Shown here piece by piece: positions 1 to 7,110 of a stretch of DNA of 44,664 nt. The DNA is taken from contig JAICXF010000008.1 of the NCBI GenBank assembly GCA_025981625.1, positions 1 through 44,664 on the forward strand. Direction: 5' to 3'. Source of the stretch: Sphingomonas sp. (GTDB taxonomy: Bacteria > Pseudomonadota > Alphaproteobacteria > Sphingomonadales > Sphingomonadaceae). The number at the start of each line of letters is the position of its first letter. The first letter of the stretch is position 1. The notes beneath the pieces are model-generated. The model did no database searches. It was not told the DNA's origin and saw nothing but the letters and a program-made list of their open reading frames with translations. Made by a program: the position numbers and the translations under genes.

Positions 1-684
1 AGCCAGGTGTTCTCCACCGCCGACGACAATCAGAACGCCTTGACCATCCGGGTTTTCCAGGGTGAGCGCGAGATGGCGGCCGACACCAAGGTGCTCGGCC
101 AGTTCGACCTGGTCGGGATTCCGCCGGCGCCACGCGGCGTGCCCCAAATCGAGGTGACGTTCGACATCGATGCCAACGGCATTGTCAACGTCAGCGCCAA
201 GGACAAGGGCACCGGCAAGGAGCAGCAAATCCGAATCCAGGCTTCGGGCGGTCTCGCCGACAGCGACATCGAAAAGATGGTCCGCGAGGCCGAGCAGTTC
301 GCCGAAGAGGACAAGAAGCGGCGCGCCGCGGCCGAGGCCAGGAACAATGCCGAGAGCCTCATCCACTCGACCGAGAAGCAGCTCGCCGAACATGGCGACA
401 AGGTTTCCGCGGACGTGAAGGGCGACATCGAGAAGGCGCTCGCCGAAGCGAAGACCGCCGTCGAGAGCGGCGACGCCGACGAGATGCAGCAGAAGACCTC
501 TGCGCTGACCCAGGCGGCGATGAAGCTCGGGGAAGCGATGTACAAGGCGCAGCAGGCCGAGACCGAAACCGCTGCCGGTCCTGATGCCGGCACCTCCGGG
601 CCTGGAACCGAGCAGCAGCCTGGCCAGGAAGAGGTCGTCGACGCGGAATTCTCCGAGGTCGACGAGGGTGAAAACAAGGGTTGA
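1..684 (+). CDS. dnaK: Chaperone DnaK (Hsp70), C-terminal part
   Basis: This is the last 227 residues of the Hsp70 chaperone; the 5' part lies outside the window and codons are in phase from base 1. The substrate-binding beta-sandwich is visible at the start ([12 protein letters not shown], then [20 protein letters not shown]), followed by the helical lid and an acidic, Gly/Pro-rich tail ending in the typical [11 protein letters not shown] motif that docks co-chaperones. Hsp70 folds client proteins in the cytoplasm with DnaJ and GrpE. dnaJ follows 115 bp downstream on the same strand, the usual alphaproteobacterial order. The spacer between them holds a palindromic repeat, so co-transcription may be attenuated. 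Identification is secure. Confidence 0.97.
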   Translation, partial: SQVFSTADDNQNALTIRVFQGEREMAADTKVLGQFDLVGIPPAPRGVPQIEVTFDIDANGIVNVSAKDKGTGKEQQIRIQASGGLADSDIEKMVREAEQFAEEDKKRRAAAEARNNAESLIHSTEKQLAEHGDKVSADVKGDIEKALAEAKTAVESGDADEMQQKTSALTQAAMKLGEAMYKAQQAETETAAGPDAGTSGPGTEQQPGQEEVVDAEFSEVDEGENKG

Positions 685-702
685 TCGAATGCGCGTTTGC
701 CC

Positions 703-766
703 TGAGCTTGTCGAAGGGCCGTCCTTCTCCTTTGGACAGAAGCAGGACGGGACTTCGGCAGGCTCA
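703..766. repeat. Interspersed palindromic repeat between dnaK and dnaJ
   Basis: An imperfect inverted repeat with 23-bp arms at 703-725 and 744-766 around an 18-bp centre. The left arm contains CTGAGCTTGTCGAAGG, a sequence I recognise as a very common interspersed repeat in sphingomonad genomes; the right arm is a diverged reverse complement. It fills most of the 115-bp dnaK-dnaJ spacer and could form a stable RNA hairpin in a dnaK-dnaJ transcript. No other function is evident. Confidence 0.7.
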
Positions 767-799
767 TCGCGAACGGCGTTGGTGGGGGTGACCGCGTAA

Positions 800-1915
800 A
801 TGGTCGAGCAGGATTATTACGAGCTGCTGGGGATTCAGCGGGGCGCGGACGACGCTGCGATCAAGGCTGCCTACCGCAACCGCGCAAAGGAGCACCATCC
901 CGATCGGCACAACGGCTGTTCCGACAAGGAAGCGCAGTTCAAGGCAATCAATGAAGCCTACGACGTCCTGAAGGACCCGCAGAAGCGCGCCGCCTACGAC
1001 CGCTTCGGCAAGGCCGCCTTCCAGAACGGTGGCGGCGGCGATCCGTTCGGCGAGGCAGGATTCAACGGCTTTTCCGACATCTTTTCGACCATCTTCGGCG
1101 AATTCATGGACCCGCGCGCGCAGCAGAACGCCGCGCGCGGAGCCGACCTGCGCTACGATCTCGAGCTCAGCCTCGAGGAGGCATTCATCGGCGCCGAGAA
1201 GACGATTAGCGTCCAGGCGATGGCCACCTGCGAAAAATGCAACGGCCGAGGCTGCACCAAGGCCGATCATTGCGCGAGCACCTGCAAGACCTGCGGCGGC
1301 ATGGGCAAGGTCCGCGCCCAGCAGGGATTCTTCGTCGTCGAGCGCGGTTGCCCGACTTGCCGTGGCTCGGGCGAGGTCATCAGCGACCCGTGCCGCAACT
1401 GCCATGGCGAGGGGCGGGCGCTCAGCGATCGCAAGCTCGCGGTGAAGATACCCGCCGGTGTCGACGAGGGCACGCGCATTCGCGTGGCCGGCGAAGGCGA
1501 GGCGGGCGTGCGCGGGGCGGCAAGCGGGGACCTCTATCTGTTCGTCCACATGAAGCGGCACCCGATCTACGCGCGCGAGGGAACGACGCTGGTTGCAGAC
1601 TGTCCGGTGACGTTCACGACCGCCGCGCTTGGCGGATCAATCGACTTGCCCGGAATCGACGGCCAGCCGATCGAACTGAAAATTCCCGCTGGTATCCAGT
1701 CCGGCGAGCAGCTCCGGCACCGTGGCGGCGGCATGAGCGTGCTGAACGGACGTGGCCGGGGCGACCTCGTGGCAAGGATCCTCGTCGAGACGCCGACGCG
1801 CATGTCGGCCAAGCAGAAGAAGCTGCTCGAGGAGTTCCGCGGTACCGAGACCGGCGAAGAATGCCCGGCGTCAAAGAGCTTCTTTGCCCGCGCTCGCGGC
1901 TATTTCGGCGGCTAG
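800..1915 (+). CDS. dnaJ: Co-chaperone DnaJ (Hsp40)
   Basis: A 371-residue type I Hsp40 that stimulates the DnaK ATPase and delivers unfolded substrates. The J domain occupies about residues 1-70 with the HPD motif (KEHHPDRH). It is followed by a Gly/Phe-rich segment and the zinc-binding region with four CxxCxGxG repeats ([32 protein letters not shown]), then the C-terminal substrate-binding domains. A few extra residues ([10 protein letters not shown]) lie between the first two zinc repeats. The start ATG at 800 opens directly into the canonical [11 protein letters not shown]. The stop overlaps the stop of the convergent downstream gene within the palindrome CTAG at 1912-1915, so there is no room for a terminator between them. 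Confidence 0.97.
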   Translation: MVEQDYYELLGIQRGADDAAIKAAYRNRAKEHHPDRHNGCSDKEAQFKAINEAYDVLKDPQKRAAYDRFGKAAFQNGGGGDPFGEAGFNGFSDIFSTIFGEFMDPRAQQNAARGADLRYDLELSLEEAFIGAEKTISVQAMATCEKCNGRGCTKADHCASTCKTCGGMGKVRAQQGFFVVERGCPTCRGSGEVISDPCRNCHGEGRALSDRKLAVKIPAGVDEGTRIRVAGEGEAGVRGAASGDLYLFVHMKRHPIYAREGTTLVADCPVTFTTAALGGSIDLPGIDGQPIELKIPAGIQSGEQLRHRGGGMSVLNGRGRGDLVARILVETPTRMSAKQKKLLEEFRGTETGEECPASKSFFARARGYFGG

Positions 1916-2769
1916 CTCCTAAGCCGGTCCAGCTCCAGCCGCAAGGCGAGGAGCTGCGCAAACAACTCCGCGGCGGCGTGTAACTCGAAGCTCGGCTGAC
2001 GCACGGTGCGGCTGTCACAGCGGAACTCTCCGCTGATCCCGTCGACCGAGAAGGGCACGCGGAGCACCGCCCGAACCCCTTCATCGCGAAGCTGATGAAC
2101 GTCCTGCTCGCCGCAAGCGCGCATTAGCGCATCCGCTACAGCGCTGTGCTCCCGCAGGGGAGGGAAGACCTGCACCGCGCTTGCTTCCGCGTCACAGACG
2201 ATTGCCGGCAAGTCGGATTTGAGCTCCGCGGGCCCACCGAAAGCACCGCGACTGCTCTCCGCACGTTCGTTGCCGCAGACCAACGTCACTCGGTCGTAGC
2301 CGGTCAGCGCGCGCATTCGACGTGCGCCACCGTCGAGCAGCGCATGTCCGCGGGCATTCGACAGACCGGCGATCAGCCCGCTGACGCTTCCAAAGCACTC
2401 GCCGAACGACCCGGAAGAGGGCACTGCCTCCAGCAGCACGCATCCGTCCACCAGCTGGAATGCGATGTCGACGAGGTCGGGATCGTCGGTCAGCCGCACG
2501 GCATAGGCGCGCGCGATACCGGTTGTCCCGCTCAGCCTGGAAAAATGGTTTCGCAGGTCGTGAAGCGCCTGAGGCTGCACGAACTTGCCGAGCGGTTCGT
2601 CGACCAGTGCCAGATGGGTTTCGCGCAGCAGATGGTGAATGTTCGCCGATGCGCGCAGCACGATCCAATCGAGCGACAACTCGAGCAGGTAAGTCCCCGG
2701 CTGCACGCCTGCACCGTCGCCGGCACGCGCGTCCTCATCTCGACTTTGCAGTTCGTCTGCCGTTTCCAT
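1912..2769 (-). CDS. Degenerate phytochrome-like PAS-GAF protein without output domain
   Basis: About 285 residues from the ATG at 2769; a TTG at 2826 would add 19 residues. The N-terminal part resembles the phytochrome PAS domain (VQPGTYLLEL, LRASANIHHLL). The rest resembles the phytochrome GAF domain (MRALTGYDRVTLVCG, LRDEGVRAVLRVPFSVDG, and a final helix HAAAELFAQLLALRLE). The bilin-lyase features are poor: the usual QPHG is QPGT, the PASDIP pocket motif is reduced to SDLP, and no conserved Cys precedes the PAS domain from the ATG start. There is no PHY domain and no kinase, so it is probably a chromophore-less sensor or partner protein. It follows purB by 78 bp and may be co-transcribed with it. 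Confidence 0.7.
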   Translation of the reverse strand: METADELQSRDEDARAGDGAGVQPGTYLLELSLDWIVLRASANIHHLLRETHLALVDEPLGKFVQPQALHDLRNHFSRLSGTTGIARAYAVRLTDDPDLVDIAFQLVDGCVLLEAVPSSGSFGECFGSVSGLIAGLSNARGHALLDGGARRMRALTGYDRVTLVCGNERAESSRGAFGGPAELKSDLPAIVCDAEASAVQVFPPLREHSAVADALMRACGEQDVHQLRDEGVRAVLRVPFSVDGISGEFRCDSRTVRQPSFELHAAAELFAQLLALRLELDRLRS

Positions 2770-2847
2770 CGGCCCCGTCCGATCCCCGGCTCTAGAATAA
2801 CTCACGATTTGCGCAGTGCACGACAAATCTTGTGCTCTGCGAAAGAG

Positions 2848-4173
2848 TTAACCTTCGGGGCCGAACACGCGACCGAAGATCGTATCAACGTGCTTCAGGT
2901 GGTAGCCGAGATCGAACAGATCGTTGAGCTGCTCGGCTGGAAGGCGCTGGGAGACCTCCGGATCAGCCTTCAGCAGGTCGAGCAGCGACAGCTCGCCATC
3001 CGATTCCCACACCTTCATCGCGTTGCGCTGCACCAGCGCATAGCTGTCTTCGCGGCTCAGGCCCGCCTGGGTCAGTGCCAGCAGGACGCGCTGCGAGTGG
3101 ACTAGCCCGCCCATCCGGTCGAGGTTCTTCTGCATCCGCTCGGGATAGACGACGAGCTTGTCGACGACGCTTGTCAGCCGGGCGAGCGCGAAATCGAGCG
3201 TGATCGTCGCGTCGGGGCCGATGAAGCGCTCGACCGATGAGTGCGAAATGTCTCGCTCATGCCAGAGAGCGACGTTCTCCAGCGCGGGCGTCACATAGCC
3301 GCGGACCATGCGCGCGAGGCCGGTCAGGTTCTCCGTCAGCACCGGGTTGCGCTTGTGCGGCATCGCCGAGCTGCCCTTCTGGCCGGGCGAGAAATATTCC
3401 TCGGCCTCGAGCACTTCAGTACGCTGAAGGTGCCGGATCTCGGTCGCCAGTCGCTCGATTGACGAGGCAATGACGCCGAGCGTCGCGAAGAACATGGCGT
3501 GGCGGTCGCGCGGGATGACCTGGGTCGAGACCGGCTCGACCGAAAGCCCCAGTTCGGCCGCGACATGCTCCTCCACGCGCGGATCGATATTGGCGAACGT
3601 CCCCACCGCGCCCGAGATGGCGCAGGTCGCGACGTCGTCCCGTGCCGCCACGAGCCGGTCGCGGTTGCGGGAGAATTCGGCATACGCCTGGGCGAGCTTG
3701 AGGCCGAACGTCACCGGTTCGGCGTGGATTCCGTGGCTGCGGCCGATGGTGGGCGTCAGCTTGTGCTCGACCGCACGTCGCCTGATGACTCCGAGCAGCG
3801 CGTCGATGTCGGCGATCAGCAGGTCCGCCGCTTGCTTCAGCTGAACGGCCAGCGCCGTGTCGAGCACGTCGGAACTCGTCATCCCCTGATGCAGCCAGCG
3901 CCGCTCCGGCCCCAGCTTCTCGCCGGCCCAGGTGAGGAAGGCGATCACGTCATGTTTGGTAACCGCTTCGATCCGGTCGATTGCGTCGATGTCGATCTGG
4001 CCTAAGGCGTTAGCGTCATACGCCTTGCGGATGGTCGCCGCGTCATCGGCCGGGATCATCCGGATCCTGCCCATCGCCTCGGCCGCGAACACCTCGATCT
4101 GCCACCAGATCCGGTAACGGTTTTCGGCCGACCAGATGGCCGCCATTTCGGGGCGCGAGTAGCGAGGGACCAT
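2848..4173 (-). CDS. purB: Adenylosuccinate lyase
   Basis: A 441-residue member of the fumarase/aspartase superfamily. It cleaves SAICAR to AICAR and adenylosuccinate to AMP plus fumarate in purine synthesis. The superfamily signature is present as GSSAMPHKRNP, with the catalytic-serine loop, and TSSDVLDTA and GRSHGIHAEP supply substrate-binding histidines. Length is normal for the short bacterial type. The ATG at 4173 gives the expected N-terminus (MVPRYSRPEMAAIW); the upstream ribosome-binding site is weak. Identification is secure. Confidence 0.97.
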   Translation of the reverse strand: MVPRYSRPEMAAIWSAENRYRIWWQIEVFAAEAMGRIRMIPADDAATIRKAYDANALGQIDIDAIDRIEAVTKHDVIAFLTWAGEKLGPERRWLHQGMTSSDVLDTALAVQLKQAADLLIADIDALLGVIRRRAVEHKLTPTIGRSHGIHAEPVTFGLKLAQAYAEFSRNRDRLVAARDDVATCAISGAVGTFANIDPRVEEHVAAELGLSVEPVSTQVIPRDRHAMFFATLGVIASSIERLATEIRHLQRTEVLEAEEYFSPGQKGSSAMPHKRNPVLTENLTGLARMVRGYVTPALENVALWHERDISHSSVERFIGPDATITLDFALARLTSVVDKLVVYPERMQKNLDRMGGLVHSQRVLLALTQAGLSREDSYALVQRNAMKVWESDGELSLLDLLKADPEVSQRLPAEQLNDLFDLGYHLKHVDTIFGRVFGPEG

Positions 4174-4222
4174 GGCGCAGGCGGCTAGCAGGGAAGGCGG
4201 AGGGGTTCAAATCAGCCATGGG

Positions 4223-4246
4223 ATGTCTGCTTTGGAAAGCCGACAT
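4223..4246. repeat. Short inverted repeat upstream of purB
   Basis: ATGTCTGCTTT and AAAGCCGACAT form 11-bp arms with one mismatch around a 2-bp centre. It resembles a common sphingomonad interspersed palindrome built on AATGTCCGCTTT. It lies between the purB start and the end of the upstream HTH gene and could form a hairpin at the 3' end of the HTH-gene transcript. Confidence 0.5.
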
Positions 4247-4279
4247 TCCTTCTTCGTGGTCAGAACGTTCGCCCCGCCG

Positions 4280-5359
4280 TCAGTGCCCCGGTTGCGCCGC
4301 CGGTTGGAGCATGCCGCCGGTCATCTTACCGTCAGCGTCGAGCGCGACCGACATTCTCACGCCGCCCTTGGCGAACACCAGGTCGTAGACGTCGTCGCCC
4401 CTCGGACCGCGCCCGCGGAAAGTCACCGACTTCAGCTCGCCCATCGAACTGAACAGTGGGTGGGTCCGGGGCAAGTCCCCGCGGACGACTTCGGCGAACT
4501 GGGGAGAGAGCTTGGAGTAGTCGGGCGAGCCGCTCGCCAGACCGGCGACAAGGCTTCGCAACACAGCCTCGGTGCCCGGAGTGGGGGCGGAGGCGGGGGT
4601 AACGGCGGGTACTTCCCGTACTCCAGGCGGTGCGAAAAAGCCGCCGGCCATTCTCCCGTCGGCGTCGAGCTTAGCGGACATGATCACCTCGCCCTTGGCG
4701 AACTTGAGATCGTAGACGTCGTCGCCCATCTCACCGCGTCCGCGGAAAGTCATCGACTTCAGCTCGCCCATCGCGCTGAACATGGGATGTGTCATGGGCA
4801 GGTCCCGGCGCACGATATCCCCGAACTCGGGAGAGAGCTTGTCGTAAGGCGGCGAGCCACTCGCCAGACCGGCGACGAGCCTTCGCAACATGGCCTCGGT
4901 GCCGGGGGTCGGCGCCGAGGCGCGGGTTATCGGCAATTCTTCAGCCCGCGCCGCGGGTTGATTATTACCCGCTTGCGAGAAGGCCGCGGGCTGCAAAACC
5001 GCGAGCATAATTGCTCCGACAAAGATCATGATGACCACTCCTACTGCTGCTACACGAGTGAAAGCTGAGTGGAGCGGGCGGGCATCAGAAACTAGGTCCG
5101 CCGATTGGGGTACCGGTTGACCGTACCCTTCGGCCTCACCGAGCATCCGAGCGGCTTTCAAGGACGATGTCGCGCCAACCTTGGTGCGCGCCATCTTGAG
5201 GCGCTTCTCGACTGCATGATGCGAAATGCCGAGATCCGCGGCAATTTCCTTGGCGGACTTATGCTGTAGCCATTGCCGCAGGCAAACCTTCTCGCGCTCC
5301 GTCAATCTCGAAAGTCGCTCGCGCTCCGTCAATTTCGAAAGTCGCTCGCGGTCGTCCAT
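4280..5359 (-). CDS. LuxR-type HTH protein with one membrane segment and duplicated sensor domain
   Basis: A 359-residue protein. Residues about 10-75 form a GerE/LuxR-type DNA-binding domain (LTEREKVCLRQW, KEIAADLGISHHAVEKRLK). Residues about 101-122 are a single hydrophobic segment (VAAVGVVIMIFVGAIMLAVL). The rest should be outside the cytoplasm and consists of two nearly identical copies of one domain, starting at residues 147 and 256 (both ASAPTPGTEA; period 109 residues), each with SPxFxxVVRxDLPxTHP and GDDVYDL. The domain resembles small DUF3887-like folds found in sphingomonad proteins. The architecture suggests a one-component transmembrane regulator sensing a periplasmic signal. A 27-bp tandem duplication at its 5' end repeats RERLSxLTE just before the HTH. 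The function is inferred and the signal unknown. Confidence 0.75.
   Translation of the reverse strand: MDDRERLSKLTERERLSRLTEREKVCLRQWLQHKSAKEIAADLGISHHAVEKRLKMARTKVGATSSLKAARMLGEAEGYGQPVPQSADLVSDARPLHSAFTRVAAVGVVIMIFVGAIMLAVLQPAAFSQAGNNQPAARAEELPITRASAPTPGTEAMLRRLVAGLASGSPPYDKLSPEFGDIVRRDLPMTHPMFSAMGELKSMTFRGRGEMGDDVYDLKFAKGEVIMSAKLDADGRMAGGFFAPPGVREVPAVTPASAPTPGTEAVLRSLVAGLASGSPDYSKLSPQFAEVVRGDLPRTHPLFSSMGELKSVTFRGRGPRGDDVYDLVFAKGGVRMSVALDADGKMTGGMLQPAAQPGH
5291..5351. repeat. 27-bp tandem duplication at the 5' end of the HTH gene
   Basis: Two units, 5291-5317 and 5318-5344, differ at one base and are followed by a partial third (5345-5351). The unit length is nine codons, so the reading frame is kept and the protein gains one extra RERLSxLTE segment ahead of its HTH domain. 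It looks like a recent slippage or duplication event. Confidence 0.85.
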
Positions 5360-5557
5360 TGATGAATGGATAAGGGCTGTTGCCGCTGGTCGCTAGTACG
5401 GTCCGCTGGTAAAACGGGCTACGACGGGGTTCATCGCGCGTCCGCTTTCCACGCCTAACAACCGCTCAGCGACCGCTCTCGGACCACCCGAAGCGGAATG
5501 TCTGTTCCATAAGCCTTTGGTTCACGACCAATGACCGCAATGGGCCGGAACCGGACG
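5360..5557. other. Intergenic region with a weak inverted repeat
   Basis: No convincing gene lies in this stretch. AATGTCTGTTCC at 5497-5508 pairs imperfectly with GGAACCGGACGTT at 5547-5559, resembling a decayed copy of the repeat near purB. The promoter of the HTH gene must lie near 5360-5420, but I cannot place it with confidence. Confidence 0.4.
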
Positions 5558-5670
5558 TTAGATCAGCCCCATCGCCCGCATGCTGGTCCGCCCTGACGCT
5601 CCGACGATGACGTGATCGTGCACGGTCACCTTCATGTGGTGCCGGGCCTCGACGAGATCGCGAATCAGGC
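5558..5670 (-). pseudogene. Detached second copy of the radC 3' end
   Basis: Read on the minus strand this encodes the last ~36 residues of RadC (HMKVTVHDHVIVG, GRTSMRAMGLI) followed by TAA. By hand alignment, 5561-5670 matches the 3' end of the intact radC gene (6301-6410) at 92 of 110 bases without gaps; the encoded peptides differ at 4 of 36 residues, so most differences are silent. There is no start or upstream radC sequence, so it is a remnant. It lies immediately downstream of hicB, whose stop codon falls inside its edge (5665-5667). Together the two copies flank hicAB as direct repeats. Confidence 0.85.
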
Positions 5671-6060
5671 TCTCGTTGCCTCGCGCCGAACGGCAAGCGC
5701 TGCGCGCGCTGCGTCGGCAAGGAAGCTGGATCGGTTACCGGCAACATGGTCGATCGCCGCAACCAACCCTTCATCCATGGTGATGTTGAGGCGAACCGCC
5801 TTGCCGGGAAGCTCGACGCGGACCAGAGCGCGACAATATTCTTCCACCTCGGCATCAGGCGCGATTTCGTCCGAGGATCCCGGAATGAGTTCGCCAGCGC
5901 GCGCCATCTCACCAAGATGAAACGAGAGAGCTTCTTCAGCATTCTGAAGCGTTTCTCGTTCAGTTTTGCCGGCTGAGACACAGCCCGGAACGTCAGGAAA
6001 GTACACGCTAAACCCAGTGCGTGTACGCTCAAGAATCGCTGTATAGTAGGCGGTTGCCAA
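5665..6060 (-). CDS. hicB: HicB-family antitoxin
   Basis: From the TTG at 6060 the protein has 131 residues. The N-terminal HicB partial-RNase-H-like fold is clear (ATAYYTAILERTRTGFSVYF, then PDVPGCVSAGKTERET). The C-terminus is a ribbon-helix-helix DNA-binding segment (RLNITMDEGLVAAIDHVAG, SSFLADAARAAL). The TTG start is chosen because AGAGGA lies 8 nt upstream and the protein then starts where HicB proteins usually do; an ATG at 6096 would add 12 atypical residues. HicB neutralises the HicA ribonuclease and usually represses its own promoter. hicA lies 46 bp upstream. The C-terminal codons run into the duplicated radC fragment, so the tail may differ from relatives. Confidence 0.85.
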   Translation of the reverse strand: MATAYYTAILERTRTGFSVYFPDVPGCVSAGKTERETLQNAEEALSFHLGEMARAGELIPGSSDEIAPDAEVEEYCRALVRVELPGKAVRLNITMDEGLVAAIDHVAGNRSSFLADAARAALAVRREATRA

Positions 6061-6106
6061 TTCGATATTCCTCTTGATGTGTATGTATGCGTACACCGGA
6101 TCGGTG

Positions 6107-6301
6107 TCAACGCCGGCGTAGCTTCACGCCGCTTTGCTTCTCGATCGATTTGAGTGTGCCGATCGCCAGATCAGCCTTCGGATGCGGGACTGTCACGCGT
6201 CCGGGACGATCCGGATGGGTAAAGTGGCGATGGCTGCCGCGTGCGCCGATAAACTGCCAGCCGTTCGCCTCGATCACCTTGATGACCTCTCGACTGTTCA
6301 A
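6107..6301 (-). CDS. hicA: HicA-family mRNA interferase toxin
   Basis: A 64-residue protein with the double-stranded-RNA-binding-like HicA fold: NSREVIKVIEANGWQFIGAR, then the catalytic-histidine motif GSHRHFTH and VTVPHPKADLAIGTLKSI. HicA toxins cleave mRNA and are held inactive by HicB. The start is the TTG at 6301-6299, overlapping the radC stop as TTGA, which fits the conserved start of the family and suggests translational coupling to radC. No ATG or GTG is better placed. It is shorter than the surrounding reading frame, whose upstream part is antisense to nothing useful and overlaps radC. Confidence 0.85.
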   Translation of the reverse strand: MNSREVIKVIEANGWQFIGARGSHRHFTHPDRPGRVTVPHPKADLAIGTLKSIEKQSGVKLRRR

Positions 6302-6993
6302 ATCAGCCCCATCGCCCGCATGCTTGTCCGTCCCGCGGCGCCGACGATCACATGGTCGTGCACTGTCACCTTCATGTGCCGCCCGGCCTCGACTAGGTCG
6401 CGGGTCAGGCGGATGTCCTGCTGGCTGGGGGTTGGATCGCCGCTCGGGTGGTTGTGGACGATGATCAGCGCGGTGGCGCCGAGCGCGATGGCGCGGGCGA
6501 TGACCTCGCGGACATGGACCGAGGCTTCGTCGACCGAGCCCTGCCACAAAGCCTCGTTCGCCAGCAGCATGTTCTTGGCGTTGAGGAACAGGATTCGGAC
6601 CTCCTCGGTCCGCCGGTGCGCCATCGTCGCGTGAAGATAATCGCCGAGCGCGTCCCAGCTCGACAGCACCGGCTGGCCCTCGATCCGTGTCTCCAGCAGG
6701 CGCAGCGCGGTTGCTTCGGCGATCTTGAGCGCGCCGATGGCCGCGTCCGTCAGTCCTTCCCGACGCAGGGCATCCGTGCTCGCACCCAATAAAGGACCGA
6801 TTCCGCCGAAGTCATGGATCAAGCGCTTGGCGAGCGGCTTCGTGTCAACCCGCGGAATGCTCAGCGTGAGCAGATATTCGATGAGCTCATAATCGTGAAA
6901 ACCGGTCGAGCCTCCATCGAGGAAGCGCTTGCGCAATCGGGCACGGTGACCCGATGAGCCCGGTTGCTCGATCTTGCTGGCGCGCGCGTCCAT
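6298..6993 (-). CDS. radC: RadC family protein (JAMM/MPN+ metalloprotease-like)
   Basis: A 231-residue RadC (DUF2466) protein. The JAMM metal-binding motif is complete: HNHPSGDPTPSQQD. An N-terminal helix-hairpin-helix-like region precedes it (EGLTDAAIGALKIAEA). The ATG at 6993 is preferred because GAAGAGGCGGG lies just upstream; a GTG at 7038 would add 15 residues. The cellular role of RadC is not settled; the old link to DNA repair is weak. The last 110 bp exist a second time at 5561-5670, which suggests that the present 3' end was swapped in when hicAB arrived. The gene is nevertheless intact. Confidence 0.92.
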   Translation of the reverse strand: MDARASKIEQPGSSGHRARLRKRFLDGGSTGFHDYELIEYLLTLSIPRVDTKPLAKRLIHDFGGIGPLLGASTDALRREGLTDAAIGALKIAEATALRLLETRIEGQPVLSSWDALGDYLHATMAHRRTEEVRILFLNAKNMLLANEALWQGSVDEASVHVREVIARAIALGATALIIVHNHPSGDPTPSQQDIRLTRDLVEAGRHMKVTVHDHVIVGAAGRTSMRAMGLI

Positions 6994-7110
6994 CCCGCCT
7001 CTTCGTGGGGTCGGTCCGAGCAGTGGCGCTTGAAGCACAGATCGGCGCCGCTTGGAAAGCGGTCATGCCGCTTCTGGAACGGTCGCGGGCCGCATGGGTT
7101 AGTGAATGCC

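Noticed and set aside
30..767. Minus-strand 245-codon frame opposite dnaK
   Set aside because: Ser/Ala-rich shadow of the dnaK reading frame with no motif or ribosome-binding site.
5466..6110. Minus-strand 214-codon frame across hicB and the radC remnant
   Set aside because: It is out of frame with hicB and with the radC fragment and its translation is Arg/Ser-rich; it is a shadow.
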